DNA of 64,000 nt from Acidobacteriota bacterium (GTDB lineage Bacteria; Acidobacteriota; Thermoanaerobaculia; Multivoradales; Multivoraceae): positions 682,001-746,000 of the forward strand of contig JAPOWR010000001.1 in assembly GCA_026707545.1 (NCBI GenBank). Direction: 5' to 3'. Position numbers and translations under genes: made by a program. The notes under the pieces are model-generated. The model did no database searches. It saw nothing but the letters and a program-made list of their open reading frames with translations, and was not told where the DNA came from. Positions 1 to 8,269 of the stretch are shown in pieces (positions within the stretch are counted from its first letter, which is position 1; each line of letters starts with the position of its first letter).

Positions 1-1
1 G

Positions 2-1381
2 CCGGACAAGTCGATCGATGTGATGGACGAGGCCGGCGCCCGGGTCAAGCTGCGCCGGGTGAGAGATACACGGCAGACGCGCCAGCTCGAAACGGAGATC
101 CGGCAGGTCGTGGCCGAGATGAAGGCGGCGGTTTCCGACAAGGACTTCGACCGCGCGGTCCGCTACCGGGAGCGCGAGATCGAGCTTCGGGAAGATTTGG
201 AGAGCATGCAGCGGTTGCATGACCAGGGCGCCCATGATCTCGTCGTCACAGCGCAGGATGTGGAGGAGGTGATCGCCTCCTGGACCGGCGTGCCGGTGGC
301 GGCTCTGCGCAGCGACGAGGCCGAGCGTCTGATGAACATGGAGGAGGCGCTGCGCAAGCGGATCGTGGGCCAGGAGCGGGCGATCCGCGCGATCAGCCGC
401 GCCATCCGCAGGTCGCGGCTCGGCGTCTCCGATCCCCGGCGTCCGGTCGGTTCCTTCATCTTCCTGGGGCCCAGCGGCGTCGGCAAGACCGAGGTGGCGC
501 GCCGCCTGGCCGAGTTCCTGTTCGGCAGTCAGAACGCGCTGCTCCGATTCGACATGAGCGAGTACATGGAGAAGTACGCGGCGTCCAAGCTGATCGGCTC
601 TCCGCCGGGCTATGTCGGTTACGAGGAGGGCGGCCAGTTGACCGAGCGGGTGCGGCGCCAGCCATACTCCCTGATCCTCTTCGACGAGATCGAGAAGGCG
701 CACCCGGACATCGCGGGCCTGCTGCTGCAGATCCTCGAGGAGGGGACCCTGACGGACGCCTACGGCAACCATGTCGACTTCCGCCACTCGCTCGTGCTCC
801 TGACGTCGAACCTCGGGAGCAAGCTGGTGCTCAAGGGAGGCCGGATGGGCTTCGGCGGCTCCTCGGACGACGACTTCGCCGGGGTGCGAGAGGAGACGCT
901 TGCCGAGCTTCAGCGGTCCTTCAGCCCCGAGTTCATCAATCGAATCGACGAGACGATCGTGTTCAATCCGCTGGGGCGCGACGAGTTGCGTGCCATCGTC
1001 GATCTGCTGCTCTCGGACGTCAACGAGACGCTCGCCGAGCGTGGTCTGGCGGTCGATGTGACTCCCGCGGCGTGCGAATGGCTGCTGGAGCAGGCTGGAA
1101 TCGACCCGTCGACCGGCGCCCGGCCGCTCCGCCGCACGATCCAGCGCCACGTCCAGGATGCCGTTTCCGACCTGCTGATCCAGCGTACGGGCGCCAGGAT
1201 TCATCGGATCCGGGTCGATCTGGCACCGGACCAGGGTCCCGCCGCCAACGGGGAGGGCTCGCTGGCCGAGAGGGAGCTGGTCCTGGAAGAGGTAACCCCG
1301 CAGGTCGTCGGGGACGAAGTTCCCGCCGGCGCGACACATTCAGCAGCCCGCGAGGAGGAACCTGCTCTTGCCGAATCCTGA
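2..1381 (+). CDS. clpC: ATP-dependent Clp protease ATP-binding subunit ClpC, 3' part (truncated at window edge)
   Basis: Unfoldase of the HSP100/Clp AAA+ family that feeds substrates to ClpP in the cytoplasm. The reading frame is open from base 2 (PDKSIDVMDEAGAR, the conserved end of the first AAA module), so the true start lies outside the window; the GTG at 20 is internal. A UVR-like coiled middle segment (nt ~98-210) points to ClpC rather than ClpB. The second AAA module shows Walker A GPSGVGKTE (nt ~468-494), Walker B LILFDEIEKAH and a C-terminal D2-small domain, then an acidic tail of about 60 residues. The stop overlaps the bamA start by 14 nt. Family assignment is firm; ClpC versus ClpB/E rests on the missing N-terminus. 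Confidence 0.9.
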   Translation, partial: PDKSIDVMDEAGARVKLRRVRDTRQTRQLETEIRQVVAEMKAAVSDKDFDRAVRYREREIELREDLESMQRLHDQGAHDLVVTAQDVEEVIASWTGVPVAALRSDEAERLMNMEEALRKRIVGQERAIRAISRAIRRSRLGVSDPRRPVGSFIFLGPSGVGKTEVARRLAEFLFGSQNALLRFDMSEYMEKYAASKLIGSPPGYVGYEEGGQLTERVRRQPYSLILFDEIEKAHPDIAGLLLQILEEGTLTDAYGNHVDFRHSLVLLTSNLGSKLVLKGGRMGFGGSSDDDFAGVREETLAELQRSFSPEFINRIDETIVFNPLGRDELRAIVDLLLSDVNETLAERGLAVDVTPAACEWLLEQAGIDPSTGARPLRRTIQRHVQDAVSDLLIQRTGARIHRIRVDLAPDQGPAANGEGSLAERELVLEEVTPQVVGDEVPAGATHSAAREEEPALAES

Positions 1382-3827
1382 TCGAAGCCGCTGCACCGTT
1401 CTTGCGGGGATGGGGACGCTTCTGGCCGTGCTTCTGGCGGTGTCGCCGGCCGCTGCTCAACTCCTCGTCGGTCGCCCGATCGTGTCGGTCGAGTACACCG
1501 GTGTCGAGACGCTGAGCGAAGAAAGCCTGAGCTATTACCTGGATCTTGAGCCGGGCAAGCCGTGGGATCCCGGCCGCCTGAATGATCGGATCAAGGAGCT
1601 CTGGGAACGGGAGCTGATCGACGACATCTCCGTCGCGGGCGAGGCGGAGGGCGACGGCGTTGGGGTAAGGGTGGCGATCACGGAGCGGCCTCTCCTGACC
1701 TCGCTCGACTACGAGGGGCTGAAGAAGCTGAAGCGCAGCGACATCGGCGACATGACGGATCGGGAGCGCATCTCGGTCTACGAGGATCTGCCGCTCGACC
1801 TCGGCGAATTGGCGCGCCTCGAGCAGGCGATCAAGAAGCTCTATGAGGAGCGGGGGTTCCGCTTCGCCGGGATCCACGTTGACGTACAGGACGCGGGCCT
1901 TGGCGAGAAGCGTGTTCTCATCACGGTTGACGAGGGTGGACGGGTCAAGATCGGCCAGGTCGACTTCGAGGGCAACGAGGTGTTCTCGGCGGGCAAGCTG
2001 CGCCGCCAGATGGAGAAGACGAAGAAGTCGAATCTGCTGACCCGGATTCGCAAGCGCGACGTCTTCAACTCCGCCACCGTCGAGGAGGATCTGGACAAGG
2101 TCAAGGACCTCTACCGCCGCTTCGGCTACAAGGATGTCGAGGTGGGCGAGCCCGAACTCGACGTAATCGAGCGCAAGCCGAACGCGGAGCGGCTCGAGGA
2201 CCGCAAGAGGCAGCTCTCCCTGGTCGTGCCGGTCGAGGAGGGGCCGCGCTGGAAGCTCGGACAGGTCACTGTCGAAGGCGCCGACGTGCTGCCGGACGCG
2301 CTGCTGCTCAGGGCGTTCAAGGAACCGAAGGGCGGCTGGCTGCGTTCCGACCTGATCGACGAGGGCGTCGAGCAGATCGGAGAGCTCTACCGCAACAGCG
2401 GCTACATCTTCGCGGACGTGAAGATGGAGATCATCGAACAGGCCGATCTGGTGGCGGACGTGCTGGTCACGGTCGAGGAGAACGACCAGTTCAGGGTCGG
2501 ACGGCTCGAGTTCACCGGCAACGACCGGACGCGTGACCGGGTTCTCCGGCGCCAGATGCTGCTGAAGGAAGGTGACGTCTTCAACTCGGGAATGCTCCAG
2601 ACAAGCCTGCTGCGGCTCAGCCAGCTCGAGTACTACGTGGTCAATGAGGCCGACCCCGTGGAGGTGAGCTACAACAGCGACGACCAGGAGGTCGATCTCA
2701 TCGTCAAGGGGACGGAAACGGGCCAGACCGAAGTCCAGTTCGGCGGCGGCTATAGCGAACTGGACGGTTTCTTCGTCCAGTCGGCTCTGCGTACCCGCAA
2801 CTTCCTGGGCCGGGGCGAAACCGTCGGTGTGTCGATTCAGACCGGCCGCTACCGTGACATCTTCGATGTCTCGTACTACATGCCGTGGGTCAAGGACCGG
2901 CCGCAGAACTTCGGCATCCAGTTGTTCAACCGCGACACGGACTTCGATCTCCTGATCGACCAGCGTTACCGCAGCAAGGAGGCGGGCGGCGTCATCTCGT
3001 TCGGGCGGTCGTTCCGCCGGTGGGAACTCGTCCAGTTGGCGTACAGCAACATGGACATCGAGAGCTACCAGTCCCAGACCTTCTACTTCTTCCAGGATCC
3101 GGAGGAGCGGGACGAAACGACGAGCGACACGGTCGAACACCTGTTCGAGTTCAATCGCCGCTCGATCACCGCGACGTACCAGTTCGACAGCCACAACAAC
3201 CGGCTGGAGCCGATCAGGGGCAAGCGCCTCATCGCGTCGCTTGAGTACGCCGGCGGGCCGCTGGGCGGCGAGTCCTTCTTCATCCGGCCCTCGTTGACGG
3301 CCGCGATCACGACACCCGTGACCATGGGGGCGTGGCGCACCGTGGCCAGGGCGAACGTCCAGCTCGGCTACATCCAGCCCTTCGGCAGTGACAACGAGGG
3401 CAATCTCCGTCAGTTGTTCTTCCTCGACCGCTACCTGCTCGGCGGGGAGAACAGCCTCAGGGGCTTCGCCTTCCGGTCGATCTGGGTGCGCGATCCGGAA
3501 ACCGGGCGCACGCTGCTCGATGCGAACGGCTTCCCGCAGGGAGGCAACAAGAGCGTCGTGATCAACCTGGAGCACCACACCCTGGTCAACGGCCCGTTCC
3601 GGGTGGTCGCCTTCGTCGATGCGGGTAACGTATACGGCGACGATCAGGATGTGGACTTCAGCCACATGAGGATGTCGGCCGGCATCGAGCTGCGGGTCAA
3701 TGTGCCTATTCTTGGCGCGCCGCTCCGGTTCATCTACGCTACGAACCTGAATCCTCTCCCCGACCTCGGCGGTTTCGACCGCGAGCGCTTCGACAGCTTC
3801 GACTTCAGCATCGGGACCAGCTTCTAG
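1368..3827 (+). CDS. bamA: Outer membrane protein assembly factor BamA
   Basis: Core of the BAM complex that folds and inserts beta-barrel proteins into the outer membrane. The start is TTG at 1368, chosen because a strong ribosome site (GGAGGAA, 1354-1360) lies 7 nt upstream; no ATG fits. The 819-residue product has a signal peptide (cleavage after about residue 30, PAAAQ), a series of POTRA domains (roughly residues 35-430) and a C-terminal surface-antigen barrel (about 440-819). It ends in phenylalanine (SIGTSF), the usual barrel signature. The GGENSLRGF segment matches the conserved BamA loop RGF motif. It overlaps clpC by 14 nt and is followed by ompH, the usual envelope-biogenesis neighbourhood. 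Confidence 0.95.
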   Translation: MPNPDRSRCTVLAGMGTLLAVLLAVSPAAAQLLVGRPIVSVEYTGVETLSEESLSYYLDLEPGKPWDPGRLNDRIKELWERELIDDISVAGEAEGDGVGVRVAITERPLLTSLDYEGLKKLKRSDIGDMTDRERISVYEDLPLDLGELARLEQAIKKLYEERGFRFAGIHVDVQDAGLGEKRVLITVDEGGRVKIGQVDFEGNEVFSAGKLRRQMEKTKKSNLLTRIRKRDVFNSATVEEDLDKVKDLYRRFGYKDVEVGEPELDVIERKPNAERLEDRKRQLSLVVPVEEGPRWKLGQVTVEGADVLPDALLLRAFKEPKGGWLRSDLIDEGVEQIGELYRNSGYIFADVKMEIIEQADLVADVLVTVEENDQFRVGRLEFTGNDRTRDRVLRRQMLLKEGDVFNSGMLQTSLLRLSQLEYYVVNEADPVEVSYNSDDQEVDLIVKGTETGQTEVQFGGGYSELDGFFVQSALRTRNFLGRGETVGVSIQTGRYRDIFDVSYYMPWVKDRPQNFGIQLFNRDTDFDLLIDQRYRSKEAGGVISFGRSFRRWELVQLAYSNMDIESYQSQTFYFFQDPEERDETTSDTVEHLFEFNRRSITATYQFDSHNNRLEPIRGKRLIASLEYAGGPLGGESFFIRPSLTAAITTPVTMGAWRTVARANVQLGYIQPFGSDNEGNLRQLFFLDRYLLGGENSLRGFAFRSIWVRDPETGRTLLDANGFPQGGNKSVVINLEHHTLVNGPFRVVAFVDAGNVYGDDQDVDFSHMRMSAGIELRVNVPILGAPLRFIYATNLNPLPDLGGFDRERFDSFDFSIGTSF

Positions 3828-3856
3828 GGTTCCTGGCTGCCAACGGAGAACACCCC

Positions 3857-4408
3857 ATGAAACTCGACACACTCAGAACCCGCGCGGTCCTTGTCGCTGG
3901 GGCTGTCGCCCTGATCTCCGGGCCGGCCCTGGCCCAGAGCAAGATCGCAGTGATCGAGGTCGAGCGGCTACTGCAGGAATCGGCTCGCGGCCAGGTCGCG
4001 GTGCAGGAACTCACCAGGCTCAGGGACCAGAAGCAGACGGAGCTCCAGGGTCGGCAGGAACAGTTGGCAGCACTGCAGAAGCAGTACAACGACGGCCGCC
4101 TGACCCTGGCGGAGGATCGTCTGGCGGAGATGGAAAAGCAGCTCGAGGACATGACGATCGGGCTGCAACGCTCCCAGGACGATGCGAACCGGGAGATGCA
4201 GAAGATGCAGGCCGAGAGGTTCGGCGAGATCGAGCAGGCAGTGCTGCCGATCATCGCCCAGGTCGGCCGGGAGTTCGGCTACACGGCGATCTTCAACAAG
4301 TTCCAGGGCGGTCTGCTGTACTCGGCAGATGCCGCCGATATCACGAGCCTGATCATCGAGCGCTACAACGCCGCCTATCCGGCGACGCCCGCTGAGCCCG
4401 GCGAGTAG
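3857..4408 (+). CDS. skp: Periplasmic chaperone OmpH/Skp family
   Basis: Periplasmic holdase that carries unfolded outer-membrane proteins to BamA. The 183-residue product has a clear signal peptide (GPALAQ cleavage near residue 26), then the conserved KIAVIEVERLLQES strand and a long charged coiled coil (about residues 50-125) that forms the chaperone tentacles. It ends with a short tail after the conserved GYTAIFNKF segment. An ATG preceded by CGGAGA gives the start. It follows bamA by 29 nt. The stop abuts the stop of the reverse-strand propeller gene with no gap, so transcription is convergent there. Confidence 0.9.
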   Translation: MKLDTLRTRAVLVAGAVALISGPALAQSKIAVIEVERLLQESARGQVAVQELTRLRDQKQTELQGRQEQLAALQKQYNDGRLTLAEDRLAEMEKQLEDMTIGLQRSQDDANREMQKMQAERFGEIEQAVLPIIAQVGREFGYTAIFNKFQGGLLYSADAADITSLIIERYNAAYPATPAEPGE

Positions 4409-5767
4409 CTACTTCCTGATGCTGTAGAGCTTCGACCGGGTGCGGATCAGCAGCCGGTCGCCCACGATCGCGGGCGACGCCATCGCCATCTCGTCGAGGC
4501 TGTTCATGTGCAGCACCTCGTACTCGGGTCCCGCTCTCATCACGTAGGTGTCGCCCTGCTCGCTGAGCGCGAACACCAGGTCGTTGTAGGCCCACGGCGA
4601 TGACGTGAAACTGGCGCCGCCGCGGGGGGCGACGCGCTTGCGGCCGTACACCGGTGCGCCGGTCAGCGCGTCATACGCCTCGAAGAAGCCGCGGTCCAGC
4701 AGGCTGTAGTAGATGCCCTTGTAGACCAGGGGGGAGGTGTTGTAGTTGCCGGCCTTCGGCTGGTGCCAGGCGACGAACTCGCTCTCCGTCGCGTCCTCCT
4801 CGAGCGTGATGTCGCCGAGTGCCCCGGGGCGGATGGCGAAGACCGGCCGCCGCTGGTCCTGGAAGTAGCCGGAGTTGATGTACATCAGGTTGTCGACGGC
4901 GAAGGGCGTCGCGATCGCCGCCCAGGACATGCGGCCGTCCATCTCCCAGAGCAACTCGCCGTCGAGGCCGTAGGAACGGATGCGGTTCTTGCCGTTCGTC
5001 ACGATCTCGTTGCGGACCTCGTTGGCCCACACGAGGGGCGTGGCCCAGCTCGAGACTTCGGCGCGGTCGGTGCGCCACCGCTGCTCGCCGGTGACCTTGT
5101 CGAGGCCGGCGATCCACGACTCCTCTTCGTTGTCGTAGAGGATGATCAGAAGGTCGTCGTGCAGCACGGGCGAAGAGGCGGAGCCGTAGTCCCACATCGT
5201 CGGCCGGTGGGGCGTGTCGAAGCTCCATACGGAGGCGCCGTCCATGGTGAACGCGTAGACACCGAGGTCGCCGAATCGCGCGTAGATCCGCTCGCCGTCG
5301 GTCGTGGGGGTTTCGGAGGCGTACGTCTGCTTCTGGTGACGGGCGAACTCCGGGATCCCGGTCTTGACGGAGCGGCTCCAGACGACCTCGCCGGTTTCGA
5401 GATCCAGACAGTAGACCCGCCAGTCATGGATGGCCTGGGGCGGTTCGCTGCGGCCGCGCGCGGCGTAGAGCCCGGCCTGCGGACGCTCGAAGTCGCCGTC
5501 GGCGACCGCGGTGGTGAGAAACACCCGGTCGCCCCAGACGATGGGACTCGACCAGCCGAGACCGGGGATCTCGGTCACCCAATCGACGTTCTCCGTCTGG
5601 CTCCAGCGGTCCGGCAGATCCGGATTGTCCTCGACCGCCGGGTTCATCCCGGGGCCGCGGAACTGGGGCCAGTTGTCCGACGCCCAGGCCGGCGGGGTGA
5701 GGGCGAAGGCGGCGCAGGTGAGGATTAGAAGCTGGCGACGGAGTCGCGACATCGTCGATGCATCCAT
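4409..5767 (-). CDS. PQQ-like beta-propeller repeat protein, secreted
   Basis: Secreted protein of the pyrroloquinoline-quinone-like WD40 propeller family. The start at 5767 is chosen because GGAGG lies 8 nt upstream and gives a good signal peptide (MDASTMSRLRRQLLILTCAA, cleavage near PAWAS); frames further upstream lack a ribosome site. The mature protein begins SDNWPQFRGPGMNP, the typical opening of this family, and has repeated blades with VYCLDLETGEVVWS and GLDKVTGEQRWRT signatures. No cytochrome c motif is visible, so dehydrogenase activity should not be assumed; BamB-like scaffolding is another possibility. It runs against the surrounding genes, between ompH and lpxD. A relative lies at 34732-36069. 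Confidence 0.8.
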   Translation of the reverse strand: MDASTMSRLRRQLLILTCAAFALTPPAWASDNWPQFRGPGMNPAVEDNPDLPDRWSQTENVDWVTEIPGLGWSSPIVWGDRVFLTTAVADGDFERPQAGLYAARGRSEPPQAIHDWRVYCLDLETGEVVWSRSVKTGIPEFARHQKQTYASETPTTDGERIYARFGDLGVYAFTMDGASVWSFDTPHRPTMWDYGSASSPVLHDDLLIILYDNEEESWIAGLDKVTGEQRWRTDRAEVSSWATPLVWANEVRNEIVTNGKNRIRSYGLDGELLWEMDGRMSWAAIATPFAVDNLMYINSGYFQDQRRPVFAIRPGALGDITLEEDATESEFVAWHQPKAGNYNTSPLVYKGIYYSLLDRGFFEAYDALTGAPVYGRKRVAPRGGASFTSSPWAYNDLVFALSEQGDTYVMRAGPEYEVLHMNSLDEMAMASPAIVGDRLLIRTRSKLYSIRK

Positions 5768-5850
5768 CGAAGGAACCTCCAGGAGTCGTCGAAGGGGGTG
5801 CCGCATCGTATCGCCGACGCGGCCGGCGTCCACCGGGATAGGCTCGTCCG

Positions 5851-6948
5851 GTGACCCACCGCCTCGCCGATCTCGCCGCGATGGTCGGCGCCGAACTTGT
5901 GGGCGATCCGGATCGGCTCATCGACGGCGTCGCCACGCTGGAGGCCGCCGGCGACCGGGATCTCTCCTTCCTGACCAACCCGAAGTACCGGGAGCGGGCG
6001 CGCTCTTCGGGTGCCGGCGCGTTGCTGGTACCTAGGGATCTTTCGCCCGACACTCTTCACGGTCTCCGCGCCGACCTGCTGCTCTGCGAGGACGCCTATC
6101 GCGCCCTTGCCGACCTGATGACGGCACTCTTTCCGGCGCCCGAGGTCGAGCGGGGCGTTCACGAGACGGCGTACGTCGATGCGGCGGCCCGCGTGGACGC
6201 CGCCGCCCGGGTCGACGCCTTCGCCGTGGTTGGCGCCGGGTCGACCGTGGCCGCGGGCGCCGTTGTCGGTGCTCACAGCGTGGTCGGCCGGGGTTGTCGG
6301 ATCGGAGAGGGCACGGTGCTTCACCCTCACGTCGTGGTCTACGACGGAAGCCGGATCGGCGATCGGGTGATCGTCCACTCGGGTGTCGTGCTCGGCGCGG
6401 ACGGATTCGGTTTCGCCGAGGGAGCGGCGGCATCCCAGGTCAAGTTGCCCCAGATCGGCGTCGTCGTGATCGAGGACGACGTGGAGATCGGCGCCAACTC
6501 GGCGGTCGACCGCGCGACGTTCGACACAACCCGCGTCGGTAGCGGCACGAAGATCGACAACCTGGTGCAGGTGGGCCACAACGCCCAGATCGGCAGGGGC
6601 TGCATCCTCTGCGGCCAGGCGGGGGTTTCGGGCAGCAGCCGCATCGGTGACCGTGTTCTGCTCGCGGGTCAGGCAGGAGTCGCGGGTCACTTCGAGATCG
6701 GTGACGGGGTCCAGGTCGCTGCCAAGTCCGCCGTCTTCCAGGAAGTGCCGGCGGGGCAGCGGGTTGCCGGCATTCCCGCGACGCCGATCGCCGCCTGGCG
6801 CCGGCGGAACGCGTTACAGTCCCGCCTGCCGGCGATGCGTGCCGCGTTGCGCGGTCTCGAGCGACGCGTCCAGGAGTTGGAAGCGGCGGCGCACTCCGAG
6901 GCGGCTCCAGGGGCGGATCGAGACACGGACACGGGAGACGAGAAGTGA
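5851..6948 (+). CDS. lpxD: UDP-3-O-(3-hydroxyacyl)glucosamine N-acyltransferase
   Basis: Third step of lipid A synthesis: adds the N-linked 3-hydroxyacyl chain from acyl-ACP to UDP-3-O-acyl-glucosamine. The 365-residue product has an N-terminal uridine-binding domain (residues ~1-100), then a left-handed parallel beta-helix of hexapeptide repeats (~100-320). The catalytic-histidine region is visible as LVQVGHNAQIG, and a C-terminal helical tail follows (LERRVQELEAAA). The GTG start lacks a strong ribosome site but gives the expected N-terminus (THRLADLAAMVGAELVGD). The last 4 nt overlap fabZ (GTGA), implying translational coupling. Confidence 0.93.
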   Translation: MTHRLADLAAMVGAELVGDPDRLIDGVATLEAAGDRDLSFLTNPKYRERARSSGAGALLVPRDLSPDTLHGLRADLLLCEDAYRALADLMTALFPAPEVERGVHETAYVDAAARVDAAARVDAFAVVGAGSTVAAGAVVGAHSVVGRGCRIGEGTVLHPHVVVYDGSRIGDRVIVHSGVVLGADGFGFAEGAAASQVKLPQIGVVVIEDDVEIGANSAVDRATFDTTRVGSGTKIDNLVQVGHNAQIGRGCILCGQAGVSGSSRIGDRVLLAGQAGVAGHFEIGDGVQVAAKSAVFQEVPAGQRVAGIPATPIAAWRRRNALQSRLPAMRAALRGLERRVQELEAAAHSEAAPGADRDTDTGDEK

Positions 6949-7415
6949 GCGGAGAAAAGGCCGGGAGCGGAGGGATCCTGGGCCCCTTCGACTCGAAGTG
7001 GATCGAGGGCGTGCTACCGCACCGGTATCCGCTGCTTCTGGTCGACCAGGTGCTGGAGCTGGAGCCGGGCCGGCGGGTCGTTGCGATGAAGAACGTGACG
7101 CGCAACGAGCCCTTCTTCGACGGCCACTTCCCGGGCAACCCGATCATGCCGGGAGTCCTGGTGATCGAGGCGATGGCGCAGACCGCCGCACTTCTGTTGC
7201 TGCACGAACTCGAGGACCGGGATCGGAAAGTGCTCTTCTTCTCGGGTATCGAGAAGGCTCGCTTCCGCCGACCCGTGGTCCCCGGCGATCAATTGCGGAT
7301 GGAGGTGGAGTCGTTGCGCCTTCGCACCTTTCATTCACGTTTCCGCGGCCGGGCCACCGTGGACGGCGAGCTGGCGGTGGAGGCCGTCTGCACGTCCGCC
7401 ATGGTGACGGCCTGA
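6945..7415 (+). CDS. fabZ: 3-hydroxyacyl-ACP dehydratase FabZ
   Basis: Hot-dog-fold dehydratase of type II fatty-acid synthesis, converting 3-hydroxyacyl-ACP to trans-2-enoyl-ACP; it competes with LpxA/LpxD for 3-hydroxyacyl-ACP. The 156-residue length matches the family. Conserved motifs are LPHRYPLLLVD and the active-site segment GHFPGNPIMPGVLVIEAMAQ, which carries the catalytic His and Glu. The GTG start overlaps the lpxD stop as GTGA. The order lpxD-fabZ-lpxA is the classical lipid A cluster. Confidence 0.95.
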   Translation: MSGEKAGSGGILGPFDSKWIEGVLPHRYPLLLVDQVLELEPGRRVVAMKNVTRNEPFFDGHFPGNPIMPGVLVIEAMAQTAALLLLHELEDRDRKVLFFSGIEKARFRRPVVPGDQLRMEVESLRLRTFHSRFRGRATVDGELAVEAVCTSAMVTA

Positions 7416-7450
7416 GGCGACCGGCGGTTACCGATGCCGCGGCACGCACG

Positions 7451-8257
7451 ATGACGAAGGGAATCCACCCCACGGCGATCGTCGATCGTGGCGCCGAGTT
7501 GGGCCAGGACGTGGTCGTAGGCCCCTACGCCGTGATTGGCGGTGGCGTCCAGGTAGGCGACGGAACGAAGATCGGCGCCCATGCGACGATCTATGGCGAT
7601 ACGGTCCTCGGCCAGGCGAACAGGGTTTTTCCTCATGCGGCGATCGGCTTCGATCCGCAGGACCTCAAGTACAAGGGGGAGAGGAGCCGGCTTACCATTG
7701 GCGACCGAAACCAGTTTCGGGAGTTCTGCACGATCAACCGGGGCACCGAGTTCGGCGGCGGCGAGACCCGTATCGGCGATGACAACCTGTTCATGACCCA
7801 GACCCACGTCGGTCACGACAGTCAGGTGGGCAGCCGTACGGTGTTCACGAACGGCGGCACTCTTGCCGGGCACGTGGTCGTCGAGGACGACGCCACGATC
7901 GGGGCGTTCTCCGGCGTTCACCAGTTCTGCCGCGTCGGCAGGCACGCCTACATCGGCGGCTACTCCGTGATCACGATGGACGCTCTGCCGTTCTGCATCA
8001 CGGTCGGGATCAAGCCGGCGTGCATGGGCGTCAACCGCATCGGCCTGGAGCGCAAGGGGAAGTCGTCGGAGGACATCCGGGCGGTGGAGCGCGCCGTGCG
8101 GGTCGTCACCCGCTCGCGCCGGAACAGGACGCAGGCTCTGGAAGAACTGGAAGCCGGGCACGCCGGACACGCCGACGTGGACGCGTTGATCGCCTTCATT
8201 CGCAGTTCCACCAGGGGCTTCATCCGTTCGGCGCGCCGCGGCTCGCGGGGCGCCTGA
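7451..8257 (+). CDS. lpxA: Acyl-ACP--UDP-N-acetylglucosamine O-acyltransferase
   Basis: First step of lipid A synthesis, acyl transfer from 3-hydroxyacyl-ACP to a UDP-sugar. The 268-residue product starts at ATG 7451 (MTKGIHPTAIVDRGAELG, the expected N-terminus); the open frame upstream is only the fabZ shadow. It shows a left-handed beta-helix, a THVGHDSQVG segment at the catalytic histidine, and VHQFCRVGRHAYIGG as in known LpxA. The C-terminal helical domain is short and basic. Because the next gene is a Gfo/Idh oxidoreductase, the true substrate could be the 3-amino sugar nucleotide; this is inference only. Confidence 0.94.
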   Translation: MTKGIHPTAIVDRGAELGQDVVVGPYAVIGGGVQVGDGTKIGAHATIYGDTVLGQANRVFPHAAIGFDPQDLKYKGERSRLTIGDRNQFREFCTINRGTEFGGGETRIGDDNLFMTQTHVGHDSQVGSRTVFTNGGTLAGHVVVEDDATIGAFSGVHQFCRVGRHAYIGGYSVITMDALPFCITVGIKPACMGVNRIGLERKGKSSEDIRAVERAVRVVTRSRRNRTQALEELEAGHAGHADVDALIAFIRSSTRGFIRSARRGSRGA

Positions 8258-8269
8258 GGGGAGCTCGCA

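Noticed and set aside
1020..3872. Very long open frame (about 950 codons) antisense to bamA
   Set aside because: High-GC third-position bias opens the opposite frame; bamA has clear domains and a ribosome site, and the antisense product has no recognisable fold.
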